From a virus: 25,494 nucleotides of DNA. The DNA lies in the IMG/VR virus record IMGVR_UViG_3300043775_000054, positions 1-25,494 of that record. One strand, 5' to 3'. Shown one piece after another: positions 1 to 8,823 of this stretch. The position numbers and the translations under genes are program-made. Position 1 is the stretch's first letter. Every line of letters starts with the position of its first letter. A model generated the notes under the pieces. It saw only the letters and a program-made list of their open reading frames with translations, did no database searches and was not told where the DNA came from.

Positions 1-2459
1 ACTGTTAAATTATCTGATGTAATCTGATTGATATTGTATTTGTTCGCCAGATCAGCAGTTGTTTGTTTTGCCGCTTCTAAAGATTTAGCTAAATCTTCAG
101 CTTGTTGTTTAGCAAGTGCTTCAGCTTCTTTTTTAGCTTTAGCCTCTGCATCAGCTTTAATTTTTGCATCTGCTACTGCTTTATCCGCTGCCGCTTTTTC
201 CTCAGCTTTAGCTTTTGCGTCAGCGTCAGCTTTAGCTTTAGCTGCATCTTTTGCGGCTTGTGCTTCTGCCGCTTTAGTATCTGCAATTGCTTTTGCTTCA
301 GCCGCTTTAGCATCAGCCGCTGCTTTCGCATCAGCTTTTACCTTTGCTTTCTCTGCCGCTTTTGCATCTGCCATTGCTTTGTCAGCAGCTAATTTCGCGT
401 CAGCCGCTGATTTATCTGCCGTAGCTTTAGCATCCGCTGCTTCTTTTGCGGCTTGTGCTTTAGCGGCTTTATCTGCGGTAGCCTTTGCTTTGGCTTCGGC
501 ATTTGCTTGTGCTTTAGCATCAGCCGCTGCTTTTATTTCAGCGGCTTTTTGTGCTGCCGCTGTTGCCGCTGCATCTTTAGCGGCTTGAATTGCTGCCGTC
601 TTAGCATCTGCTGCCGCTTTAGCCGTTGCTGCTTTAGCATCTGCTGCTGCCTTAGCGTCTGCAACCGCTTTTTCATGTGCGGCTGTTTTAGCATCAGAAT
701 CAGCTTTTAATTTAGCCTGTGCTTCAGCTTGTGCTTTTGCTATCGCATCAGATTGAGCTTTAGCTTGTGCATCAGTTTTAGCCTGTGCGTCTGCTTTTGC
801 CTGTGCATCAGCCTGTGCTTTAGCATCAATAACTTTCTGTTGCTCTGGTGTGTAAGGACCCATTTGTACGCTATTAGATGGATTAATATTGTACACAGAT
901 GCTAAATTATCTAATGTTACCGTTTGCGGTGCTTGATTAGGATTATTACTGACAGGCCCTACATTATATTTACTAGCTAAATCAGTAGTTGTTTGATTTT
1001 TTGATTCGGCATCAGCGTTTGCTTTAGCCTCTGCATCAGCTTTAGCCGCTTCTGCTTCTGCATTTGCTTTAGCGTTTGCCTCAGCTTGTGCTTTTGCAAT
1101 AGCTTCTGCATTTGCCTTTGCATTTGCCTCAGCTTGAGCGTTGGCAATAGCTTCTGCGTTAGCTTTTGCCTGTGCTTCTTCTGCGGCTTTAGCAACAGCC
1201 TCAGCATTGGCTTTTTCTTGTGCGGCTTTTGCATCAGCGACATCTTGAGCTTCTTTAGCAGCTTTTGCGGCTGCTTCGGCTGCTGGATCCACCCCACTAA
1301 TTGGTGTTGTTTCACCGTTTGTACTATTAGTTCCGAGCGTACTTTCGGTTGAGCCATCTACATTAGTTAATGTAACTTCATTGTTAACTGTACCAGTGCT
1401 ACCGCTAATTGGTGTTGTAGTACCACCTGTATCAACAGTTGTGCTTGGCGTGCCATTATCTACTGTTGTTAATGTAACTTCATTTCCTGTTGTGCCAGGT
1501 GTTCCTGTTACTGGTGTTGTTTCACCGTTTGTACCATTAGTCGTACCGGTTAATCCATTTGGATTTACATTACTATCGACTACAGTTAAGTTTACACCTC
1601 CAGTCGGTGTACCTGTTGGTGTTACATCATTAGGCACTACAGGTACTTTAGGTACAACTGTATCATTACCATTTGCGCCAGTTATCGTTGAAATAACATT
1701 TGTTACCGTAGCACCAGGATCAAGCGTTGGTTTACCTGTATTATCCACCGTTGTTAGTGTAATTCCAGATTCATCAATTGGTGTTTTAGGTACAACAGGA
1801 GTACCTGTTATAGTGTCTACAGGTGTTACACCAGTTATAGTGTCGTTACCAGTTGCACCTGTTATAGTGTCTACAGGTGTTACAGGTGGTACAACAGGTT
1901 TGTCAATTGGTGGTATTACAATCGGAGGAATGACTGTTGTATCAGAAATTGCACCGCCCGTTACGGTATCTTTAACAACAGGTTTTGTTTCTGGTGCTTT
2001 ATAATTCTGATAATTAGGATTACCTAAAACATCACCCCACCACGAACCAGTTGCATTAACTAAGTCATAACGATTCTGACCATACTTATCCATCAACGAT
2101 ACTAATTCTGGTTGCGTTGTTGTTGGATTATTTTTTAATGTTTCATTTATATTTTTAACATAATTCTCATAAGTTGGTGTGCCAACCTGTGGCACAACTC
2201 CACCACCCACTTGTGTGTTAAATGTATCGGAACGAGTAGATGGTGATTGAAACTGTGGCGCAGAATACATGTTTGTATTTTGTAAACGATTTGTGTATTC
2301 CTTTAAGTATTCTTGATACTTGGTTTGATCCGCGTCATACGCATCTTGTTGCAATGGATCAATCGTTTTTCCAGTTGGCATAGGCGTGCCGCCATATGTA
2401 TTGGTCGGATTGCTTAAACCATATTGTTTCAATAACTCATCTAATTCATAACCGTACAT
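1..2459 (-). CDS. Giant low-complexity virion protein, TolA-like Ala/Lys coil (3' end outside window)
   Basis: Starts at ATG 2459-2457, nine bases after the previous stop, with AGGGA upstream. I read the frame codon by codon to base 3 and found no stop, so at least 819 residues are present and the C-terminus is missing. Residues 1-390 are rich in Thr, Gly, Val and Pro and hold imperfect repeats of about 34-38 residues built on xLTxVD and GETTPxxG. Residues about 392-486 and 546-800 are almost pure Ala/Lys/Glu/Asp/Gln, a TolA-like helical rod. Between and after the rods sit copies of a DLAxKYN(V/I) motif (residues about 493, 517 and 803). It follows two other low-complexity proteins after the tail-hub gene, where podophages usually encode ejection proteins, so an internal or tail-associated role is inferred. 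I recognise no enzymatic domain. Confidence 0.85.
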   Translation of the reverse strand, partial: MYGYELDELLKQYGLSNPTNTYGGTPMPTGKTIDPLQQDAYDADQTKYQEYLKEYTNRLQNTNMYSAPQFQSPSTRSDTFNTQVGGGVVPQVGTPTYENYVKNINETLKNNPTTTQPELVSLMDKYGQNRYDLVNATGSWWGDVLGNPNYQNYKAPETKPVVKDTVTGGAISDTTVIPPIVIPPIDKPVVPPVTPVDTITGATGNDTITGVTPVDTITGTPVVPKTPIDESGITLTTVDNTGKPTLDPGATVTNVISTITGANGNDTVVPKVPVVPNDVTPTGTPTGGVNLTVVDSNVNPNGLTGTTNGTNGETTPVTGTPGTTGNEVTLTTVDNGTPSTTVDTGGTTTPISGSTGTVNNEVTLTNVDGSTESTLGTNSTNGETTPISGVDPAAEAAAKAAKEAQDVADAKAAQEKANAEAVAKAAEEAQAKANAEAIANAQAEANAKANAEAIAKAQAEANAKANAEAEAAKADAEAKANADAESKNQTTTDLASKYNVGPVSNNPNQAPQTVTLDNLASVYNINPSNSVQMGPYTPEQQKVIDAKAQADAQAKADAQAKTDAQAKAQSDAIAKAQAEAQAKLKADSDAKTAAHEKAVADAKAAADAKAATAKAAADAKTAAIQAAKDAAATAAAQKAAEIKAAADAKAQANAEAKAKATADKAAKAQAAKEAADAKATADKSAADAKLAADKAMADAKAAEKAKVKADAKAAADAKAAEAKAIADTKAAEAQAAKDAAKAKADADAKAKAEEKAAADKAVADAKIKADAEAKAKKEAEALAKQQAEDLAKSLEAAKQTTADLANKYNINQITSDNLT
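1285..1770 (-). repeat. Tandem ~34-38-aa coding repeats (LTxVD...GETTPxxG)
   Basis: Three to four degenerate copies follow one another inside the N-terminal half of the giant protein. The DNA is also conserved: 1301-1331 and 1511-1541 match at 29 of 31 bases, and a 17-base stretch is identical at 1366-1382 and 1468-1484 (102 bases, 34 codons apart). Each copy begins with a TLTTVD-type strand and ends with GETTP(I/V)(S/T)G. Near-identity of DNA suggests recent duplication or recombination. Confidence 0.75.
1803..1884 (-). repeat. 28-bp perfect direct repeat, 54-bp period
   Basis: Bases 1803-1830 and 1857-1884 are identical over 28 positions. The spacing is 54 bases (18 codons), so the reading frame is kept. 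The repeat encodes a VTPVDTITG-type segment of the giant protein, and a third partial VDTITG-like echo (NDTITG) lies between the two copies. Confidence 0.9.
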
Positions 2460-2468
2460 GCTATTTCC

Positions 2469-3794
2469 CTATGGTGAAGTTAAGCCTTTGACAAGTGCGG
2501 CACCACTTGCTAGTTGTTGCAATACTGATGGTGCGTAAGTTCCACCAACTGTTGTATTCTGCGTTGTAGTAGTAGTTGGAATGGTGTTAGCAGGAAGACC
2601 ACGAATTTGCGAATTCATCCAATCCAATTGATTTTTAGTGTAGTCTTGTCCTTGTTGCCATTGTTGTTGCGCTGCGGTCAGTTCAGCTTGTTTTTGTGCT
2701 TGCTGTGCTTGACCAGCCGCTTCAAGCGATGCTGCGTCAACATTTTGCATTTTTTGTTGATTACCAAGTATTGTAGTGTAATCATTTAATGCACCCATCT
2801 GACGGGTTGCATCTTGAGCTTGTGCGCCTTGAACATCTTTAGCGGCTGTCAATCCAAGTTGTTGTTGCTGGCCTGCTTGTTGCGCTTGTTGATTTGCAAT
2901 CGTAGCTAAGTTTTGTTGTTGTTGCGCTGTCAATTGACCTTGCGTCTGGCCAACATTTTGATACGCTTGTGCTTGTTGCGATGCTAACTGTCCAGCAGTT
3001 TGACCCAGTGTTGCTTGTCGCGCCAAGTCTGTTTGAGCATTTGCCATCGCTTGACTATAACCTTGGTTTGCAAGCTCAGATTGTTTTGCCAAAATAGATT
3101 CTTGTGTATCACGAAGCGCACGACTACCAAATTCACCCATGCGATTACTACCAAACTGACCGGCTTTAATAAACGAGTCAGAAACTTGCGGCAATAAATT
3201 TTCGCTTAAATTACGCGCACCTTGTTTTGCCATGACATCCATAACATTTTGCTGGTATGGATTCATGTAATTGCTTATGCCTGTATAGGCTTGCTTACCA
3301 GCAGCCGTTAAATAAGGATCTGCATTAGTTGTGATATTTCCCGCACTGGTAGCAGAACTGGTTAAATTTCCAGTACCAGCCGTTGCAGGATTAGCACCCA
3401 CAGCCGATGTCCAATTAGTATCGGCATTTTTTAATAATGATGTAGGCGTATTAGGTGATAAATAATTAGTTTGACCTGTGCTAAGACCTGTTGCAGTATT
3501 AGAATTTTGATATGCCTTCATTGCTGTAGCAGCATTCGTCAAGCCAGCATTCATTCCTGTTGGCGCATTAAAATTGGTAGAATTCTGCTGAATTTGCGAA
3601 TAGGCTTGCGTCTGATTAGGATTTAATGCCGCAATCGTTGGTAATTTATACGGCTCATAATTAACCGATGCCGCATTTCGTGCGTTTGCTATTTGATCAT
3701 AAATTGCTTGTTGCATCCATGCAGGTGTATCCGTTTTTGTGAAATCAACCGATGTTTTAGATTGCGCTGCTTGGTCTGTTAAATAAGATCCCAT
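2469..3794 (-). CDS. Gln/Ala-rich internal virion (ejection-like) protein
   Basis: 441 residues. Starts at an ATG that overlaps the previous stop (TAATG), with AGAGGAG about eight bases upstream inside the last codons of the preceding gene. The N-terminal half is Asn/Thr/Ala-rich. A central block around residues 175-255 (NPYQQNVMD, GARNLSENLLPQVSD, AGQFGSNRMGEFG, RALRDTQESIL) looks like the conserved core. Residues about 255-390 are Gln/Ala-rich and predicted helical; the tail is Thr-rich. No catalytic motif or clear TM segment is visible. Position after the tail hub and glutamine-rich helical composition suggest an internal or DNA-ejection protein analogous to P22 gp7/gp20/gp16 or T7 gp14-16. 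This is inference, not a demonstrated homology. Confidence 0.8.
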   Translation of the reverse strand: MGSYLTDQAAQSKTSVDFTKTDTPAWMQQAIYDQIANARNAASVNYEPYKLPTIAALNPNQTQAYSQIQQNSTNFNAPTGMNAGLTNAATAMKAYQNSNTATGLSTGQTNYLSPNTPTSLLKNADTNWTSAVGANPATAGTGNLTSSATSAGNITTNADPYLTAAGKQAYTGISNYMNPYQQNVMDVMAKQGARNLSENLLPQVSDSFIKAGQFGSNRMGEFGSRALRDTQESILAKQSELANQGYSQAMANAQTDLARQATLGQTAGQLASQQAQAYQNVGQTQGQLTAQQQQNLATIANQQAQQAGQQQQLGLTAAKDVQGAQAQDATRQMGALNDYTTILGNQQKMQNVDAASLEAAGQAQQAQKQAELTAAQQQWQQGQDYTKNQLDWMNSQIRGLPANTIPTTTTTQNTTVGGTYAPSVLQQLASGAALVKGLTSP

Positions 3795-5569
3795 TATCTT
3801 GCTCCTCTCATATAATCTAATGGCGATTTAGCGGCTGTACTAAATTGACCTTTTGCTAATTTTCTGCCTTTCTGTTTGCGAAGCTCGGAACGCATTTTAT
3901 CAAGTTTTGCCGCACCCGCTTTAGTTGATCCATCGCCAAGCAACGCAACTGTTTCTGCGTCAATAACGTATTCGCCATCAGAAAGTCGTGCATCTATTGT
4001 ATCATCTCTGCCAGATCCTGACCCTTGTGCTAAGTAAGCGATTTTAGATAACCCGCCTTGTGCTTTTAATACTGGCTCAGGTTGAGCAACATTGTATTTT
4101 CCACTTGATACGTCATTCCAGTTCATTGCAGTCCATGTTGCAACGTCTACGCCTTCTTTTGCGGCTTCAACTGCCATTTTATCCCAATCCCATGTGGATA
4201 ATGGCTTGCTCATGTAAATCTGTTGTTCAGTTGTTAATTTAGGCGATGTTGCAACGGCTTGTTGTATTTTATCAGATCCACCCAGCATAGACGCAGCCGC
4301 TACGCCTCCAAGTCCAAGCAACCCAATTGTTCCCCAATCCATTGACTTATCACTAGCAGGTGGTACTGAGCCAGTTGTAGGTGGTTGACCTAGTGTGTCT
4401 TTTGCTAATTGACCACCATTTTCATCAGCCGTTTTTTGTACTGCTTGATCAGATGGTGATTGATTTTTATCATAAAGACCTTTTGCAAGACCTGCCAACG
4501 CACCTGACGTAACGGCTTGTCCTGGCTCATAACCTGCGGTCAGCATGTTACCGCCAACTCGTGCGGCTGTACTTATGCCACTACCTAAGTTTGGACTGCC
4601 TTGTGCAAATTTGTTCGCTAACTGTGGACCGGCACCAGAAAGCGCACCACCAATACCACCTTGCAACGCACCCTTCATAATGTCGTCATGAGTTAATGCG
4701 CTCATACCACCGCCAATTAATGCGCCACCCGCAGCAGATGCAGCAATTGGATTTTTGATACCTATAGCACCACCAATTTCAGATCCTAACCCAGCGTTTA
4801 ATCCACCGAGAACGCCAGATTGCAATCCACCTTTTAATACATTTCCACCTGTTAACGCTGACGCGCCAGCACCTAATGCGCCAGCCGCTAATGCTGTGCC
4901 TGCAATCTGGCCTGCTTTTCCTAATCCAAAACCAGCCGCACTACCTAAATAATTACCAACTGCTGGCGCAAACACACCAATTGCCGCAGGAAGAACTGTC
5001 GAAACAATACTTTTCCAATTCCACCCAAACTCACGAAGACCTGTGCGTGGATTGATAGAACCTGATGCACCCATGTTTTTAAGCATAGCCGCTTCGCGTG
5101 GGTTGATATGCGCAAGCATCGTATCCCCACCACGACCAGCGGCTTGGATATGTTGCGCTGCACTTGCAAGACCACCTTGTGCCATTGCTTGTGGTGGTTG
5201 CATCATTGGTGGTTGTTGCATCATTCCTTGTTGCATTGGTGGTGGAGGCGACATGCCTTGATTTGGTTGTTGCTCTTTACCAGCGATACGATCTCGCAAT
5301 CCATATAATGCAATCAACAATGAAATAATAATTTGCGGATTAAATTCTGGTGGAAGCGTATCTTGATCTAACTTTCCATCCATGATCGCAGCGGCTCTGA
5401 GCTTATCGTAATGCTCTGGATGATCCACTGCGGCTTCTAAGAATTTAATCAAGCTATCAATGTCGCCAGATGAAATAGGCTGATCTGCAAACTTTTGCTC
5501 CATCTGCGTAATCGCTTGCTGATAAGCTGGGTTTCCGCGAACTAATTCTACTAATATTTGTTTATCCAT
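3794..5569 (-). CDS. Gly/Ala-rich virion protein with membrane-active-looking core
   Basis: 591 residues; the ATG overlaps the upstream stop by eight bases and has GAGGT just upstream. Residues 1-95 are helical and charged, followed by a Pro/Met/Gln-rich linker (about 100-130) and a GGLASAAQHIQAAGRGGD / HINPREAAML segment (about 132-162). Residues about 185-360 are a long Gly/Ala-rich hydrophobic stretch with small-residue packing like glycine-zipper membrane proteins. The C-terminus carries DDTIDARLSDGEYVIDAETV (about 525-545) and a basic tail. The DARLSDGE segment is one I associate with podophage tail or internal proteins. The glycine-zipper core makes a membrane-penetrating ejection protein plausible. 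Exact function unknown. Confidence 0.8.
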   Translation of the reverse strand: MDKQILVELVRGNPAYQQAITQMEQKFADQPISSGDIDSLIKFLEAAVDHPEHYDKLRAAAIMDGKLDQDTLPPEFNPQIIISLLIALYGLRDRIAGKEQQPNQGMSPPPPMQQGMMQQPPMMQPPQAMAQGGLASAAQHIQAAGRGGDTMLAHINPREAAMLKNMGASGSINPRTGLREFGWNWKSIVSTVLPAAIGVFAPAVGNYLGSAAGFGLGKAGQIAGTALAAGALGAGASALTGGNVLKGGLQSGVLGGLNAGLGSEIGGAIGIKNPIAASAAGGALIGGGMSALTHDDIMKGALQGGIGGALSGAGPQLANKFAQGSPNLGSGISTAARVGGNMLTAGYEPGQAVTSGALAGLAKGLYDKNQSPSDQAVQKTADENGGQLAKDTLGQPPTTGSVPPASDKSMDWGTIGLLGLGGVAAASMLGGSDKIQQAVATSPKLTTEQQIYMSKPLSTWDWDKMAVEAAKEGVDVATWTAMNWNDVSSGKYNVAQPEPVLKAQGGLSKIAYLAQGSGSGRDDTIDARLSDGEYVIDAETVALLGDGSTKAGAAKLDKMRSELRKQKGRKLAKGQFSTAAKSPLDYMRGAR

Positions 5570-5795
5570 TTGTTACCTCGCAGAAACGCTCTGCCCAATC
5601 TTGCCAATCATCAAAGTTATACGGATTTGGTGCATTTTGTGGCAATGATGTACTGCTCACAAATTGTACTGCCCAATCCTGCCATTTTTGTATGTCATTT
5701 AATCGTCTAATTGCACCATAAGGATCCAAATCAAGTGACAGTTGATCTGCCCAGTCTTGAAGTTGTAATCCAGTTGGTAATGTAATTCTAATCAT
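5562..5795 (-). CDS. 77-aa protein with three QDWA repeats
   Basis: The ATG overlaps the previous stop as ATGA and no strong ribosome site is visible, so translational coupling is likely. It overlaps the next gene by eight bases. The sequence contains QDWADQL (residue 13), QDWAVQF (residue 39) and QDWAERF (residue 65): three copies exactly 26 residues apart, with Trp at 15, 41 and 67. No signal peptide, TM segment or enzyme motif is present. Placement directly behind the tail-hub gene suggests a small tail component or chaperone. I do not recognise a named family. Confidence 0.75.
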   Translation of the reverse strand: MIRITLPTGLQLQDWADQLSLDLDPYGAIRRLNDIQKWQDWAVQFVSSTSLPQNAPNPYNFDDWQDWAERFCEVTNG

Positions 5796-7621
5796 CCTGT
5801 CACCGTACCGTCGCCAACGTCAATATGCGCAATAATCTGCCCCATTTGATAATCACCATCAATTGCATTGGACTCAAATCGAAGTCGCAACTCTCTGCGT
5901 TGTTCTTTTAATGTGACGATTTGTTGATAAGTTGCCTCAGCAGTATCTGGAAATGCATAAATAGTTCCGTAAACTTCTGGTGCGCGAGCGTTAGAACGAC
6001 CAATGACTTGTACCGTCATGTCAGAGCTTTGCACAAAGTCTGGCTCGATGATAGAGATCTCATGCCAATTTGAATTTCCTTGTGCTGGCGACGATAAGTC
6101 AGCCGTTTCAAAGAAACTGTAGATTGGTTGTATATTATTTTCATAAATCTGATTAACACCTTTTTCGTGGATCCAGACATGATAATCATTGTTGACCGCA
6201 TCAAGTCCGGCTGAGATAGGTGCTACAAAAAGATTGCTGTATGTTGCCGATGTTCTTCCTGCGTTGGGAAGCTCCGTGTCATACCATGTGGTTTCACGCA
6301 CATTGTAAATAACAGCGTGCGTACATTCGGTTGCATCACCACGAGGATAACACCACCAGATCTCACCAAATCTTGGCACTTTAAAACCAAACACTTTTTG
6401 GCGTTGATCTTGATTAATGCCTTCAAAGAAATAATTGAGGTTCATGACGTTTGGCACTTCACGCACAACACCGTTGAACATCATAAAACGATCAACACCA
6501 ACCCAAAAGTAAATGCCGTCATAGTCCACTACAGAATCGGGTGAAATAATCGACGTGCCAGTGGCGATAACGTCAAACTGAAATACCGTTGCGCCACCAG
6601 TAAAGGTTGCACGAATAACAGCGTCATACGCCCAAAACAAGCCAGCAGGCGCATTTCCACTACCAGCACGCAGTGGCACACCTTTAATTATCTTTGTCCC
6701 CCAAGGACGCGCAATACCAGAGCCAGAGCCGGACATATCTGTGAAGTCACCAGCAACGCTCCAGCCAACAATACCATCACCACCATAATAAAACAGGTAT
6801 GGATGAAGTGATACAATGCCACCAGCCACATTAGCACCTGATGGAAGTCGAATGTCTTTAAGTGGTGCTGTGTCAAATGCATCGCCATAAAATATTTGTC
6901 CTACGGTATCATTTGTTGCATAAGAATTATTTGGTGCGCAATGCGCCAAGATTGAATTGGCAGTTGTTGATGAGTCGTACTGATAATCAAACATCCACTT
7001 GTTATCCGAATCCTCAATCAATGCCTCGGATCCACCAGACATATCCACTGTAGTTTTCGTGATTGTTGTGGTGGTTGCAACGACGCCATAACCGTTATAA
7101 ATAGATCCAGTGTTAGTAGATGTAATCGTAATGGTTGTGCCAATTGCTGTAGCTTCGTAATTTGGAAATGAGGAATAAGCCGTAATGTTTGCCGCAACAG
7201 CCGTTGCAGTAGCAGATAAGCTCGTCACATATAAAACAGGCGCAGACATAACATCTATGCCATTTATGGTAATCATATTGACAGCACCGGCAGCACCACC
7301 AGTCAATGTTACGCTTCCAGTTGCTACGGTGGCTACTGGTGTTCTGCTAGTAATAATTGAGCTGTTATAGCTTGAATCAATCGTAAATTGATTTAATTCT
7401 GTCGCTGATCCAGAGTGCATGTAAACAAAGTCGCCTTTGTTGATATTGGTCAAACCGGTGCTTTTTTCTGGTAAATATTTGGTTGTTGATCTAAAGCCAC
7501 CAATTTTGCGCGGAAGTCCACGTTGCCAGCGAACCCATTGACCATCAACGTAAGCGTTGCCTTCAAACTTAGTGCCGTCACGTTTAATGCCAGGATCTGA
7601 CTTTAAGACGATGGTACCCAT
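5792..7621 (-). CDS. P22 gp10-like DNA stabilisation / tail hub protein
   Basis: 609 residues, starting at a TAATG junction. The opening (LKSDPGIKRDGTKFEGNAYVDGQWVRWQRGLPRKIGGF as a pattern) resembles podophage packaged-DNA stabilisation proteins of the P22 gp10 type, which close the head and form the hub for the tail needle. Repeated aromatic beta-rich blocks follow (IYFWVGVDRFMMFNG, EIWWCYP, YNVRETTWYDTELP), consistent with a propeller-like hub. Residues about 92-190 form a Thr/Val/Ala-rich segment (MITINGIDV, ITITSTNTGS) that looks like an inserted beta domain and makes the protein longer than P22 gp10 (about 470 aa). Neighbours (adaptor upstream, possible ejection proteins downstream) agree. 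An alternative label is T7 gp12-like tail tubular protein B. Confidence 0.75.
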   Translation of the reverse strand: MGTIVLKSDPGIKRDGTKFEGNAYVDGQWVRWQRGLPRKIGGFRSTTKYLPEKSTGLTNINKGDFVYMHSGSATELNQFTIDSSYNSSIITSRTPVATVATGSVTLTGGAAGAVNMITINGIDVMSAPVLYVTSLSATATAVAANITAYSSFPNYEATAIGTTITITSTNTGSIYNGYGVVATTTTITKTTVDMSGGSEALIEDSDNKWMFDYQYDSSTTANSILAHCAPNNSYATNDTVGQIFYGDAFDTAPLKDIRLPSGANVAGGIVSLHPYLFYYGGDGIVGWSVAGDFTDMSGSGSGIARPWGTKIIKGVPLRAGSGNAPAGLFWAYDAVIRATFTGGATVFQFDVIATGTSIISPDSVVDYDGIYFWVGVDRFMMFNGVVREVPNVMNLNYFFEGINQDQRQKVFGFKVPRFGEIWWCYPRGDATECTHAVIYNVRETTWYDTELPNAGRTSATYSNLFVAPISAGLDAVNNDYHVWIHEKGVNQIYENNIQPIYSFFETADLSSPAQGNSNWHEISIIEPDFVQSSDMTVQVIGRSNARAPEVYGTIYAFPDTAEATYQQIVTLKEQRRELRLRFESNAIDGDYQMGQIIAHIDVGDGTVTG

Positions 7622-8823
7622 TAGAACGTACCGCCATTAATGTTACCAGACTGAGCAATGCCTAATGCCGTCCACGCATTAGTCTGTGTAACAGCAGAAA
7701 AAATGCTAATGCCAGTAGATCCACCGCCTAAATTAATTAGTGCGCCACCGGCTGTTGATGCACCTGTGCCACCTTGACCAATATCAATGGGAAGTGCAAT
7801 AGATGCAGTATCGGCAATAAGAAAATCTGTGCCGTTACAGTAGTAAATACCACGTTGACCTTGTGTAATCGTAACGCCAGCACCAGCCGCTGTTTTGACT
7901 GTAAACGTATAGGCACCTGTCGTGCTATTAGTTATCCAATATTGTTGTACTGTAGTTGGAACAATAATGGTGCGATTGCCGGTTAATAAGCCGGTAAAAT
8001 TGTAAGCAACTCGGTTTAATTCTGAGCCTGTTAATGTTTTGGTACCAGATCCTGCCACCGCAATAGATGTGTAATCAAATGCAAATGTTGCAGACTGACC
8101 AAATCCTATGGTGTAAAAGTTACTGCCATCCGATGCAATAATAGCTGATTCACCGGGTTGAAAACTTAACGTTGCTAACCCATCAATTGTGTTTGTTCCT
8201 GATGGTGTTGCAACAATCGCACCTGTGCCAGAATTGCGTAAATAAATAAACCAATTATCAACCGTTGCAGCCGATGGAAATGTGACGATACCACCCGCAC
8301 CCGTCCAGTTATACATCTTAGCGCGATCTGTTGTGCCTAATGTAAATCCTGTTGTACTAAATGTGGTCACTGGCACCGACTGTGATAATACAGTGCCTAC
8401 TGCAACAATACCTGTTCCAGCTAATGAGGACGCATTAGTTTGTGAAGTAGCTGCGCCATATTGCAATGACCGCCATGATCCAGCGGATGTTGAATTATTT
8501 GTTAAATAAACCTGCCAAAGCGTACCCGTAGCAATCGACACCACTTGCGTTCCATCAAAATTAGCAATGATGATGGTTTGTGTGCCAATATTATTAAATA
8601 AGATTGTTTGTCCCGTCCCTGCTTTTTGTGCATCGGGAAGCCGAATCTTTAAACCAGCAGTCGTGGTTTGAATATCAATAATCTTAGCGGCAAGATTGCT
8701 TGACGCAGAAGTTTCTTCCGGCCAGCTTAATTGCACATCTACTGTCAGCGTTAATGATTCGTAGCTAACTTCAGATGGATAAACGGTAGCACCGCCAAAA
8801 ACGTAATTGTATGATGTTGTCAT
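7621..8823 (-). CDS. Fibre-like virion protein ending in GNINGGTF
   Basis: 400 residues at a TAATG junction with AGGA about nine bases upstream. The first 60 residues (YNYVFGGATVYPSEVSYESL, then VDVQLSWPEE) look like a structured head or attachment domain. The remainder is repetitive, Thr/Ser/Gly/Val-rich beta structure with motifs such as LRNSGTGAIV, IDGLATLSFQPGESA and SNFYTIGFGQS, typical of phage fibre or decoration proteins. The C-terminal part contains the fibre-type GQGGTGASTAGGA motif and ends GNINGGTF, almost the same ending as the 687-aa fibre at 13526-15589. Sitting between the adaptor and hub genes, it is probably a tail-associated fibre or appendage. Receptor unknown. Confidence 0.75.
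   Translation of the reverse strand: MTTSYNYVFGGATVYPSEVSYESLTLTVDVQLSWPEETSASSNLAAKIIDIQTTTAGLKIRLPDAQKAGTGQTILFNNIGTQTIIIANFDGTQVVSIATGTLWQVYLTNNSTSAGSWRSLQYGAATSQTNASSLAGTGIVAVGTVLSQSVPVTTFSTTGFTLGTTDRAKMYNWTGAGGIVTFPSAATVDNWFIYLRNSGTGAIVATPSGTNTIDGLATLSFQPGESAIIASDGSNFYTIGFGQSATFAFDYTSIAVAGSGTKTLTGSELNRVAYNFTGLLTGNRTIIVPTTVQQYWITNSTTGAYTFTVKTAAGAGVTITQGQRGIYYCNGTDFLIADTASIALPIDIGQGGTGASTAGGALINLGGGSTGISIFSAVTQTNAWTALGIAQSGNINGGTF

Noticed and set aside
28-710. Long plus-strand open frames rich in Ala/Ser or Cys/Phe
   Set aside because: They mirror the Ala/Lys codons of the minus-strand giant protein and lack ribosome sites; low-complexity DNA opens all frames.
1-1290. Possible CRISPR or satellite array
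   Set aside because: Repeats are short, codon-phased and degenerate, with no constant repeat-spacer layout; they encode the Ala/Lys coil.
977-1357. A 126-residue minus frame rich in Lys/Gln
   Set aside because: It lies in another frame inside the giant gene and has the expected frame-shifted repeat composition.
1381-2004. Plus-strand 207-residue Val/Pro/Thr frame resembling a surface protein
   Set aside because: It is the antisense reading of the Thr/Gly repeat region; no ribosome site and opposite to every other gene.
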